From an uncultured Polyangiaceae bacterium (lineage in GTDB: Bacteria; Myxococcota_A; Polyangia; Polyangiales; Houyiibacteriaceae), in the NCBI GenBank assembly GCA_947258625.1, contig CAMYJN010000191.1:1-5620 (forward strand): DNA of 5,620 nt. The letters are read 5' to 3'. The first letter of the stretch is position 1, and every line of letters begins with the position of its first letter. The notes under the pieces are model-generated. The model saw only the letters and a list, made by a program, of their open reading frames with translations. It was not told the origin of the DNA and made no database searches. Both the position numbers and the translations under genes were made by a program. Shown here piece after piece: positions 1 through 5,620 of the stretch.

Positions 1-51
1 TGTTGCGCTTTGCATGGCGGCGGGGCGGAGCCTTCCATATACTTCGCGGCA

Positions 52-807
52 ATGAAAGCCGAGCTGTTTGAGCCCCGCCCCAGCGATTATCTGATTCAGG
101 GCCGCAACGTGACCATGCCATGCGTCGTTCGGGACGCTTGCTCGGCAACTGCGACCTGGCTCGTCAGCGCACGAGCTGCCCAGGCGCTGCTCCCCGGGCC
201 CGAGCTCGAGATTGCCCAAGTCCTTCCAGGCCGCGGCCTGCTCAGCATCGCCTGCATCGACTACCGCGACAATGACCTGGGCGAGTACAACGAAGTTTCC
301 ATTGCGTTTTTCGTTCGCAAGCGTGGTGACCGCAAGGGGCTTCCGTTTTTGGGCGCAGGGATAGATATGATTCGCGGGGTCCTTCCAACGCACATCATTC
401 ATCTGCCGGTGAATCAGTCGTTCACCTGCGAGGCCGGCCGAACGATTTGGGGGTTTCCAAAAACGGTCGATGAAATCGATTTCGACACGAGCAGCGACCG
501 CGCCCGATGCGTTTGGAACAAGGACGGGCAGAACGTGCTGAAGATTAGCTTCCCGATGGGCGGAAAGCGCGACTTCCCCGAGCAAGAGCTTTGCACCTAC
601 AGCTACATCGACGGGACGCTGCATCGGACGCCGTTCCTTTCGAGCGCCGAAAATCTCGGTATTCGGATCGGCGGCGTGAAAATGGCGCTCGGCGCGCACC
701 CGATTGCGGACGAGCTGCGTTCCCTAGGCCTTCCAAAGCCTGCATTGATGAGCCTGTGGATGGGAAAGATGAGGGGCCGGTTCGACGCTGCCGAGAGGTG
801 TACCTAG
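52..807 (+). CDS. Acetoacetate decarboxylase superfamily protein (ADC-like)
   Basis: The protein resembles the acetoacetate decarboxylase (ADC) family throughout: a YNEV segment, then [20 protein letters not shown] followed by Lys. In clostridial ADC the equivalent FPKK holds the Schiff-base lysine (Lys115) and a neighbouring lysine (Lys116) that tunes its pKa. Here the first lysine is kept (codon 460-462, residue 137 from ATG 52) and the second is Thr. A Schiff-base reaction is therefore possible, but true acetoacetate decarboxylation is not assured; the superfamily also contains aldolase/dehydratase-type enzymes. The protein is probably cytosolic, with no signal peptide or membrane segment. 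I prefer ATG 52 (251 aa) because family similarity begins right after it. A TTG at 10 in the same frame would give 265 aa, and the frame is open to the window edge, so a start further upstream cannot be excluded. The Shine-Dalgarno (SD) match before ATG 52 is poor. It lies 19 bp before the FrmA gene and is probably co-transcribed with it. Family is fairly sure; substrate is unknown. Confidence 0.82.
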   Translation: MKAELFEPRPSDYLIQGRNVTMPCVVRDACSATATWLVSARAAQALLPGPELEIAQVLPGRGLLSIACIDYRDNDLGEYNEVSIAFFVRKRGDRKGLPFLGAGIDMIRGVLPTHIIHLPVNQSFTCEAGRTIWGFPKTVDEIDFDTSSDRARCVWNKDGQNVLKISFPMGGKRDFPEQELCTYSYIDGTLHRTPFLSSAENLGIRIGGVKMALGAHPIADELRSLGLPKPALMSLWMGKMRGRFDAAERCT

Positions 808-826
808 AGCGAGAAGGGAGAAACGC

Positions 827-1936
827 ATGGAAGTTCGCGCTGCAGTTGCTCACAAGGCGGGCCAACCGCTGTCGATAGAGACCGTACACCTCGACGGCCC
901 GCGCGCGGGCGAGGTGCTCATTGAAATGAAAGCGACGGGCATCTGCCACACCGACGCGTACACCTTGTCGGGCGCCGACCCGGAGGGAATCTTTCCGTCG
1001 GTGCTCGGGCACGAAGGCGCCGGCGTGGTGGTCGAAGCCGGGCCTAGTGTGAGGTCGTTAAAGCCCGGGGACCACGTGATTCCGCTGTATGTCCCGGAGT
1101 GTCGCAACTGCGAGTACTGCACCTCGGGAAAAACCAATCTGTGCCAGGCCGTGCGCGCGACCCAGGGGCGAGGGTTGATGCCCGACGAGAGCAGCCGCTT
1201 TTCGATCGGCAAAGAGACGATCTTTCACTACATGGGCACATCGACGTTTGCGCAGTACACGGTCGTGCCGGAGATCGCCGTCGCAAAAATTCGCGAAGAC
1301 GCGCCGTTCGACAAAGTTTGCTACATCGGCTGCGGCGTGACGACAGGGATTGGGGCGGTCATCAACACAGCGAAGGTCGAGGCTGGCGCCAACGTAGTCG
1401 TGTTTGGGCTAGGGGGCATCGGGCTCAACGTCGTGCAGGGGGCCCGCATGGTCGGTGCCGACAAGATCATCGGCGTGGACCTCAATCCTGCGCGACGCCA
1501 GCTCGCCGAGAAGTTCGGGATGACTCACTTCGTCAATCCCAAAGAGGTAGACGGCGATTTGGTTTCGCACCTGGTGGACCTGACGGGGGGAGGGGCCGAC
1601 TACACGTTCGAGTGCATCGGGAACGTCGAGGTGATGCGCCAGGCGCTCGAATGCTGTCACAAGGGCTGGGGCGAAAGCGTCATCATCGGGGTCGCAGGCG
1701 CCGGTGAGGAAATTGCTACGCGTCCCTTCCAGCTCGTCACCGGCCGCGTGTGGCGCGGGACCGCGTTTGGAGACGCTAGGGGGCGGACCGACGTCCCGAA
1801 GATCGTCGACTGGTACATGGAGGGCAAGATCAACATCGACGATCTGATCACGCACAAAATGCCGCTCGAAGAGATCAACACCGCGTTCGATCTGATGCAC
1901 GAGGGGAAGTCGATCCGCAGCGTCGTGGAGTTCTGA
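827..1936 (+). CDS. frmA: S-(hydroxymethyl)glutathione dehydrogenase / class III alcohol dehydrogenase
   Basis: This zinc-dependent medium-chain dehydrogenase oxidises S-hydroxymethylglutathione (formaldehyde plus glutathione) to S-formylglutathione with NAD+. The family also reduces S-nitrosoglutathione. It is a cytosolic protein of 369 aa, the usual length. Catalytic zinc ligands are visible: Cys40 (GICHTDAY), His62 (LGHEGAG) and Cys169 (IGCGVTTG). The structural zinc site is Cys92, 95, 98 and 106. The Rossmann loop GLGGIG is at 194-199, and Asp218 in GVDLN fits a preference for NAD over NADP. The class III signatures TQGRGLMPD (112-120), [15 protein letters not shown] (301-315) and [20 protein letters not shown] point to the glutathione form rather than the mycothiol form. 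The ATG at 827 follows a strong AAGGGAG at 814-820 with good spacing. It is the middle gene of a tight three-gene cluster, with the next ATG one base after its stop. adhC/flhA are synonyms in other organisms. Confidence 0.95.
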   Translation: MEVRAAVAHKAGQPLSIETVHLDGPRAGEVLIEMKATGICHTDAYTLSGADPEGIFPSVLGHEGAGVVVEAGPSVRSLKPGDHVIPLYVPECRNCEYCTSGKTNLCQAVRATQGRGLMPDESSRFSIGKETIFHYMGTSTFAQYTVVPEIAVAKIREDAPFDKVCYIGCGVTTGIGAVINTAKVEAGANVVVFGLGGIGLNVVQGARMVGADKIIGVDLNPARRQLAEKFGMTHFVNPKEVDGDLVSHLVDLTGGGADYTFECIGNVEVMRQALECCHKGWGESVIIGVAGAGEEIATRPFQLVTGRVWRGTAFGDARGRTDVPKIVDWYMEGKINIDDLITHKMPLEEINTAFDLMHEGKSIRSVVEF

Positions 1937-1937
1937 G

Positions 1938-2621
<684 letters not shown>

Positions 2622-2634
2622 GGAACACTCAGGC

Positions 2635-2659
2635 GCACGCCCTCAGTGCGTGCCCTTTT
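2635..2659 (+). terminator. Possible Rho-independent terminator of the ADC-like/frmA/MBL operon
   Basis: GCACGC (2635-2640) pairs perfectly with GCGTGC (2648-2653) around a 7-nt loop, followed by CC and TTTT (2656-2659). It begins 14 bases after the stop of the MBL gene and overlaps the last codons of the converging minus-strand gene. The stem is short and the T run only four bases long, so efficiency is uncertain. A competing 7-bp hairpin, CGTGCCC/GGGCACG (2649-2655 with 2663-2669), uses part of the same sequence. Confidence 0.4.
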
Positions 2660-3194
2660 CGCGGGCACGGCTGAAGCCGGTGGTTACGTATTGGATGGTG
2701 CTGATCGCGATTGTCGTCAGGATGCCAGCCCCCAGGAGCTGCAATGCGAGCATCGGGGGTTGGCCGCGCCAGGCGTGGCTGATCGTGGACAGGACGAAGA
2801 GGATCTGGAGGACTGTGTTTAGCTTGCTGGCGCCCGTCGGCTCGCCGTGAACGGGGGCCACGTAGAGTTGATAGACGATGGCCCCGGTGATGATGATGAT
2901 GTCACGGCCGACCACGATCGCCGAGAACCAGACTGGAACCAAACCGATCCAGGCTAGCGTGACGTAGGCGGCGAACATCAGCAGTTTGTCCGCCGCCGGG
3001 TCGAGAAGGCCGCCCAAACGCGTCCGCCAGTCGAACCGCCTCGCTAGGAATCCGTCCAAAGCGTCGGAGAAGCCCGCGATGAGGATTAAGCCCAAGGCTA
3101 GGCCGTATCGACCCTGCATTAGGCTCCAGACGATCGGCGCCACCAAGATGATGCGAACGACGCAAATCAGGTTGGGGATGTACTTGAGCTTCAC
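2643..3194 (-). CDS. CDP-alcohol phosphatidyltransferase (PgsA-like or CAP-type cardiolipin synthase)
   Basis: This integral inner-membrane enzyme transfers a phosphatidyl group from CDP-diacylglycerol to an alcohol during phospholipid synthesis. The full CDP-alcohol phosphotransferase signature D-x2-D-G-x2-A-R-x8-G-x3-D-x3-D is present: Asp44, Asp47, Gly48, Ala51, Arg52, Gly61, Asp65 and Asp69. These are the metal and CDP ligands and the catalytic Asp. Hydrophobic segments at about 8-25, 30-43, 70-88, 90-108, 125-142 and 147-168 fit the six-helix fold. The 183-aa length is normal. The acceptor is ambiguous. VGRDIIIITGA followed by GASKLNTVLQ resembles eukaryote-type (CRLS1-like) cardiolipin synthases, which would use phosphatidylglycerol, while generic annotation would call it PgsA (glycerol-3-phosphate). 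The start is a GTG at 3194, five codons after an in-frame TAG (3212-3210), so no longer product is possible. The SD is weak. It converges with the formaldehyde operon (21 bp between stops) and diverges from the FabH-like gene. Confidence 0.88.
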   Translation of the reverse strand: MKLKYIPNLICVVRIILVAPIVWSLMQGRYGLALGLILIAGFSDALDGFLARRFDWRTRLGGLLDPAADKLLMFAAYVTLAWIGLVPVWFSAIVVGRDIIIITGAIVYQLYVAPVHGEPTGASKLNTVLQILFVLSTISHAWRGQPPMLALQLLGAGILTTIAISTIQYVTTGFSRAREKGTH

Positions 3195-3209
3195 TGGGAT
3201 CCGACGGAG

Positions 3210-3356
3210 CTATTTCGCGCTGAACTTGGAATAACCGATGGTGATTCGCTGGTAGGTGGAAGGTAGCAGCCTCAGGACCGAGTCGAATACTCTGCCGTTC
3301 GGTCCGACCAAAATTCCGCGTTGATTGCGCCGGAGCTTTTCAAGACTGAACCTCTC
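3210..3356 (-). pseudogene. Possible C-terminal remnant of a short-chain dehydrogenase/reductase (SDR)
   Basis: The minus-strand frame here reads LEKLRRNQRGILVGPNGRVF, then a hydrophobic stretch ending SKFSAK and TAG at 3212-3210. It resembles the C-terminal tail of many SDR proteins, where a 'RRNRGIIVxP...LYRLSP' pattern closes the protein. Nothing SDR-like (no nucleotide-binding glycine motif, no YxxxK) can be read upstream. An 80-codon open frame does run back to 3452, but its N-terminal half resembles nothing I know. It would be a leftover of a gene lost between the divergent phosphatidyltransferase and FabH-like genes. Alternatively it is chance coding potential in GC-rich DNA. The call rests on pattern memory alone. 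Confidence 0.28.
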
Positions 3357-3460
3357 CCCGGAAGCAGGGATCCTGCCAGACCGGATTTGCGCCGTCGACC
3401 ACTCAGAATTCTCGCCAGACGCGCTGCGATTGCTGGCATACTCGCACGACAAGACGCCCT

Positions 3461-3465
3461 GGAGG
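3461..3465 (+). promoter_or_regulatory. Strong Shine-Dalgarno GGAGG fixing a TTG start
   Basis: GGAGG at 3461-3465, extended by AA, stands four bases before the TTG at 3470. The encoded protein begins PNAYISGTGFHVP, exactly where KAS III proteins normally begin. There is no better ATG or GTG nearby, so the rare TTG codon is the likely start. Confidence 0.75.
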
Positions 3466-3469
3466 AACC

Positions 3470-4501
3470 TTGCCGAACGCGTACATTTCTGGAACCGGCT
3501 TCCACGTACCGGAGGACGTTGTCAGCAACGACGAGCTCTCGAAACGCTACGGGATCGACACCAGCCACGAATGGATCGAGAAGCGCACCGGTATCGAAGC
3601 ACGCCGTTTTGCGCCTGCGGGCGTCGGCACGTCGGATCTGGCGGTCCCCGCAGTGGAGATGGCACTGGAACGAGCCGGGCTTGCGAAGACCGACATCGGG
3701 ATGATCATCTTTGCGACCCTATCACCAGACCACGCCTTTCCGGGGTCGGGGGTCTACCTTCAAACCAAGCTCGGGCTGACCGACGACGGCGTCGGCCACT
3801 TCGTCGGCTGTCTGGACGTGCGAAATCAGTGCTCCGGGTTCTTGTACGGCCTCGCGACCGCAGCATCGATGGTGCAGTCCGGTTCCGTCGACAACATCGT
3901 CGTGGTCGGCGCCGAGGTCCACTCGGCGGCACTCGATCTGAGCACAGCCGGGCGCGACGTAGCCTCGCTGTTCGGTGACGGTGCGGGCGTGGTCATCGTC
4001 AGCGCGACGGACGAAGATCGCGGCGTTCGGAGCTGGCACCTCGGGGCCGATGGGCGGCACGCCGACGCGCTTTCTCAAAAGATTTGGGACATCAGCAAGC
4101 GACCGTTCATTCCGCAAAATGAAGATGGCGTGGGGCAGGTCGATCCCGCGCACATGTATGCGCGCATGGCAGGGCGCCTGGTCTTCAAGAACGCGATCGA
4201 GCGCATGATCGGCGCCCTCATGAAGGAGTTCCAGAAGCAGAGCCTGACGCTGGACGACGTCGATCTGTTCTTCTTTCATCAAGCGAATCTGAGGATCAAT
4301 CAGTACGTCGCCACGCAGCTCGGCATTCCCGACAACAAGCTTTTCCACAACATCGAGCGCTACGGCAATACTACTGCCGCGACCATCCCGATCATGCTCG
4401 CTGAGGCACAGGGAGAGGGAAGGCTCGAACGCGGCATGAAGATCACCACCGTGGCTTTCGGCTCTGGCTTCACGTGGGGCGCGGCGATCATCGACTGGTA
4501 G
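3470..4501 (+). CDS. fabH: Beta-ketoacyl-ACP synthase III family protein (FabH-like)
   Basis: This thiolase-fold condensing enzyme belongs to the KAS III family. The classic member joins an acyl-CoA primer to malonyl-ACP to start fatty-acid synthesis. The Cys-His-Asn triad is intact: Cys121 (RNQCSGFLYGL), His270 (FFFHQANLRIN) and Asn300 (RYGNTTAATIP). The N-terminal DTSHEWIEKRTGI and C-terminal FGSGFTWGAAIIDW are family hallmarks. Two departures from housekeeping FabH are clear. The residues before the active cysteine are VRNQ instead of the usual (I/L)SAA. The segment between GADG (192-195) and the MAG at 233-235 is about a dozen residues longer than I recall for E. coli FabH, which explains a 343-aa length against roughly 317. 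That insert lies near the acyl pocket, so a different primer, such as a longer acyl chain, or a secondary lipid/polyketide role is possible. The TTG start is supported by GGAGG. The phospholipid gene beside it gives a lipid context. The family is certain; whether it is the housekeeping FabH or a paralogue is open. Confidence 0.9.
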   Translation: MPNAYISGTGFHVPEDVVSNDELSKRYGIDTSHEWIEKRTGIEARRFAPAGVGTSDLAVPAVEMALERAGLAKTDIGMIIFATLSPDHAFPGSGVYLQTKLGLTDDGVGHFVGCLDVRNQCSGFLYGLATAASMVQSGSVDNIVVVGAEVHSAALDLSTAGRDVASLFGDGAGVVIVSATDEDRGVRSWHLGADGRHADALSQKIWDISKRPFIPQNEDGVGQVDPAHMYARMAGRLVFKNAIERMIGALMKEFQKQSLTLDDVDLFFFHQANLRINQYVATQLGIPDNKLFHNIERYGNTTAATIPIMLAEAQGEGRLERGMKITTVAFGSGFTWGAAIIDW

Positions 4502-4508
4502 GTCGAGC

Positions 4509-5444
4509 TCAGCCGCGGGCGAGGTCGGGGTGATCCGGGTCGAATACGTCGGGCTCGAGATAGATCATGCAACGGATCGGGACCGCGTCCCGGATGCGAT
4601 TTTCGGTTTGGTTGATCGCGGCGGCGACCCTCGCAGTGGCGAGGCCTGGCTTCAGCTGAATTTTGGCCGCTACCAAAAGCTCGTCGGGCCCGATGTGCTG
4701 GGTGCGCATGTGAAGGAGTCGATTCACGTCCGGAGTCTCTTCGATTGCCCGGACGATTGTCTTGCGCATGCCCCCGAGCGCCGACTCCCCGATCAAGAGG
4801 CTTTTCATCTCAAAAACGAGCACGGCTGCAATTACGACGAGGAGCACCCCGATCGAGATGGTGCCGTAGGCGTCCCAGCGGGAATCGCCGGTGATGGCTG
4901 AAATCGATATACCGAGCAGTGCGAGCGCCAAGCCGACGAGCGCTCCGAAGTCCTCGAGGAGCACGACAGGAAGTTCCGGCGTACGCGAGTGGCGAATGAA
5001 CTCCCACCAAGAGGCCTGCCCCTTGAGCAATCGCGACTCTTTTACGGCGGTACGGAACGAGTACCCTTCCAAAAGGATGCCAAACACGAGAATGCCGATC
5101 GCCCAACCGACGTTGGAGAGCTCGTGGCTCGCCTCACCGAGCTTGTGCACGCCTTCGTAGATCGCGAATAGCCCGCCGAGCGTGAAGAGCACGAGCGCGA
5201 CGATGAACGACCAGAAATATCGCTCCCGTCCAAAGCCAAACGGATGCTCCGGCGTCGCATCCCTGGTGGCTCGCCGGCTTCCGAGCAGGAGCAGAGCCTG
5301 ATTAGAGGTATCGGCGACCGAGTGGATGGCCTCGGCCAACATCGACGAGGAAGATGTGAATGCGTAGCCGACGAACTTTGCGATCGCGATGCCGAGATTG
5401 GCAAAAAACGCGGCCAAAATCGCCTTGGTAGATCCGGATGCCAT
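4509..5444 (-). CDS. Cation diffusion facilitator transporter, ZnT9 (SLC30A9)-like
   Basis: An inner-membrane divalent-metal/proton antiporter of the cation diffusion facilitator (CDF) family, 311 aa. Hydrophobic segments at about 8-28, 33-54, 77-97, 112-130, 158-184 and 193-213 make the six-helix transport domain. They are followed by a cytoplasmic C-terminal domain (about 215-300). TM2 has the metal-binding HxxxD (His41, Asp45 in HSVADTSNQ). The loop HPFGFGRERYFWSF (67-80) is characteristic of the ZnT9-type branch. TM5 has LLEDFGALVG (162-171), with Glu164 and Asp165, where most CDFs have HxxxD or DxxxD. The ZnT9 branch, as I recall it, also shows LEDxAG here. The metal is unknown; Zn2+, Mn2+, Fe2+ or Co2+ are all used by CDFs. 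The ATG at 5444 is chosen because TM1 follows directly, but no good SD is visible. Its stop lies 7 bp from the stop of the converging FabH-like gene, and its 5' end is 62 bp from the divergent amidase-like gene. Confidence 0.9.
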   Translation of the reverse strand: MASGSTKAILAAFFANLGIAIAKFVGYAFTSSSSMLAEAIHSVADTSNQALLLLGSRRATRDATPEHPFGFGRERYFWSFIVALVLFTLGGLFAIYEGVHKLGEASHELSNVGWAIGILVFGILLEGYSFRTAVKESRLLKGQASWWEFIRHSRTPELPVVLLEDFGALVGLALALLGISISAITGDSRWDAYGTISIGVLLVVIAAVLVFEMKSLLIGESALGGMRKTIVRAIEETPDVNRLLHMRTQHIGPDELLVAAKIQLKPGLATARVAAAINQTENRIRDAVPIRCMIYLEPDVFDPDHPDLARG

Positions 5445-5456
5445 GGCGCCAGGCTA

Positions 5457-5465
5457 TGTGATAAT
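5457..5465 (+). promoter_or_regulatory. Extended -10 promoter element for the amidase-like gene
   Basis: TGTGATAAT matches the extended -10 layout TGnTATAAT with one mismatch in the hexamer (GATAAT). It lies in the 62-bp divergent spacer about 42 bases upstream of the preferred GTG start, so transcription would begin near 5472. No convincing -35 is seen at the right distance, which an extended -10 can tolerate. The same AT-rich patch is the only candidate for the opposing transporter gene: CATTAT reads on the minus strand at 5467-5462. Confidence 0.4.
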
Positions 5466-5466
5466 G

Positions 5467-5481
5467 GCTCGATGTGCGAGC
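5467..5481. repeat. Perfect 5-bp inverted repeat in the divergent spacer (possible operator or 5'UTR hairpin)
   Basis: GCTCG (5467-5471), a 5-nt ATGTG spacer, then CGAGC (5477-5481). A flanking G-T pair (5466/5482) could extend it in RNA. It starts one base after the proposed -10 hexamer and spans the predicted start of transcription of the amidase-like gene, where a repressor would often bind. It is short enough to occur by chance. Confidence 0.3.
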
Positions 5482-5506
5482 TGAGCGCGTGAACGAAAGA
5501 AGGCGG

Positions 5507-5620
5507 GTGAGCGCATTCTGTGACGATGTTCTCGGGACGGCCGATGCGGTCGAAATCGCGCGGCGCATTGAAAGCCGCGAGATTCATGCGCAGGAGGCCA
5601 TTGACGCAGCCATCGCGCGC
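5507..5620 (+). CDS. Amidase-signature family enzyme, N-terminal fragment (runs off window)
   Basis: Only the first 38 codons are present, reading MSAFCDDVLGTADAVEIA then RRIESREIHAQEAIDAAIAR, still open at the last base. The pattern of a small-residue/Asp-Ala pair, a helix, an R-x-RE(I/V)-x-A-x-E turn and an (A/V)xxAIAR helix is the classic N-terminus of amidase-signature hydrolases (GatA/6-aminohexanoate amidase type). Those enzymes cut amide bonds with a Ser-cisSer-Lys triad, and the signature region lies beyond the window, so activity cannot be judged. The GTG at 5507 is preferred, with AGAAGG at 5498-5503 close upstream and a normal family start. In-frame GTGs at 5489 and 5474 are possible alternatives, and a TAA at 5462-5464 caps the frame. 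It is divergent from the transporter gene. Confidence 0.65.
   Translation, partial: MSAFCDDVLGTADAVEIARRIESREIHAQEAIDAAIAR

Noticed and set aside
29..740. CCTTCCA recurring four times in the decarboxylase-like gene
   Set aside because: Irregular spacing and different reading contexts; it looks like chance in a short word.
2883..2901. GATGAT trinucleotide run
   Set aside because: It encodes the four consecutive isoleucines of a membrane segment in the phosphatidyltransferase. It is too short to be a meaningful microsatellite.
3414..3442. Promoter for the FabH-like gene using CATACT as an extended -10
   Set aside because: The hexamer matches only four of six positions and nothing like a -35 stands at the right distance, so it is too weak to list.
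3321..3978. Plus-strand frames starting before and running into the FabH-like gene
   Set aside because: Arg-rich out-of-frame readings. The GGAGG plus TTG 3470 frame carries all KAS III motifs.
3722..4348. Minus-strand open frame of 208 codons opposite the FabH-like gene
   Set aside because: Shadow of a gene whose catalytic triad is complete; no independent evidence for it.
4502..4530. Possible bidirectional terminator at the FabH-like/transporter junction
   Set aside because: GAGCTC and the following GC-rich patch form only a broken stem with no T run on either strand.
5444..5451. TGGCGCCA palindrome next to the transporter start codon
   Set aside because: Only 8 bp with no spacer or second copy. 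It is common in GC-rich DNA and overlaps the start codon itself.

Overview
The window is a compact, GC-rich (by eye roughly 60%) bacterial chromosomal segment. It holds six essentially complete genes and the first 38 codons of a seventh. I see no mobile elements, CRISPR arrays, tRNAs or rRNAs. A glutathione-type class III alcohol dehydrogenase, the high GC, frequent GTG/TTG starts and a fatty-acid condensing enzyme with an unusual active-site context fit a Gram-negative bacterium, probably a proteobacterium or a former deltaproteobacterium such as Myxococcota. That placement is inference; no marker gene settles it.

Left part (about 10-2659): a plus-strand three-gene cluster with very short gaps (19 bp, then 1 bp). 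The order is an acetoacetate-decarboxylase-superfamily protein, S-(hydroxymethyl)glutathione dehydrogenase (FrmA/AdhC) and a metallo-beta-lactamase-fold hydrolase. The last two read naturally as a glutathione-dependent formaldehyde oxidation pair. The hydrolase sits where an esterase-type S-formylglutathione hydrolase (FrmB/FghA) is often found. The decarboxylase-like first gene is the unexplained partner. A hairpin followed by TTTT just after the third gene may terminate the transcript.

Middle (2643-4501): a minus-strand CDP-alcohol phosphatidyltransferase for phospholipid synthesis (PgsA-like or CAP-type cardiolipin synthase) is divergent from a plus-strand beta-ketoacyl-ACP synthase III (FabH-like). 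The 275-bp gap between them carries, on the minus strand, what looks like the C-terminal scrap of a short-chain dehydrogenase. The FabH-like gene starts at a TTG fixed by a GGAGG ribosome site.

Right part (4509-5620): a minus-strand cation diffusion facilitator of the ZnT9 (SLC30A9) type converges on the FabH-like gene with a 7-bp gap. It is divergent from a plus-strand gene whose first 38 codons look like the N-terminus of an amidase-signature enzyme and which runs off the window. The short divergent spacer holds an extended -10-like element and a perfect 5-bp inverted repeat.

Most of the window is ordinary metabolism. The part most worth following up is the decarboxylase-like / FrmA / MBL-hydrolase operon.
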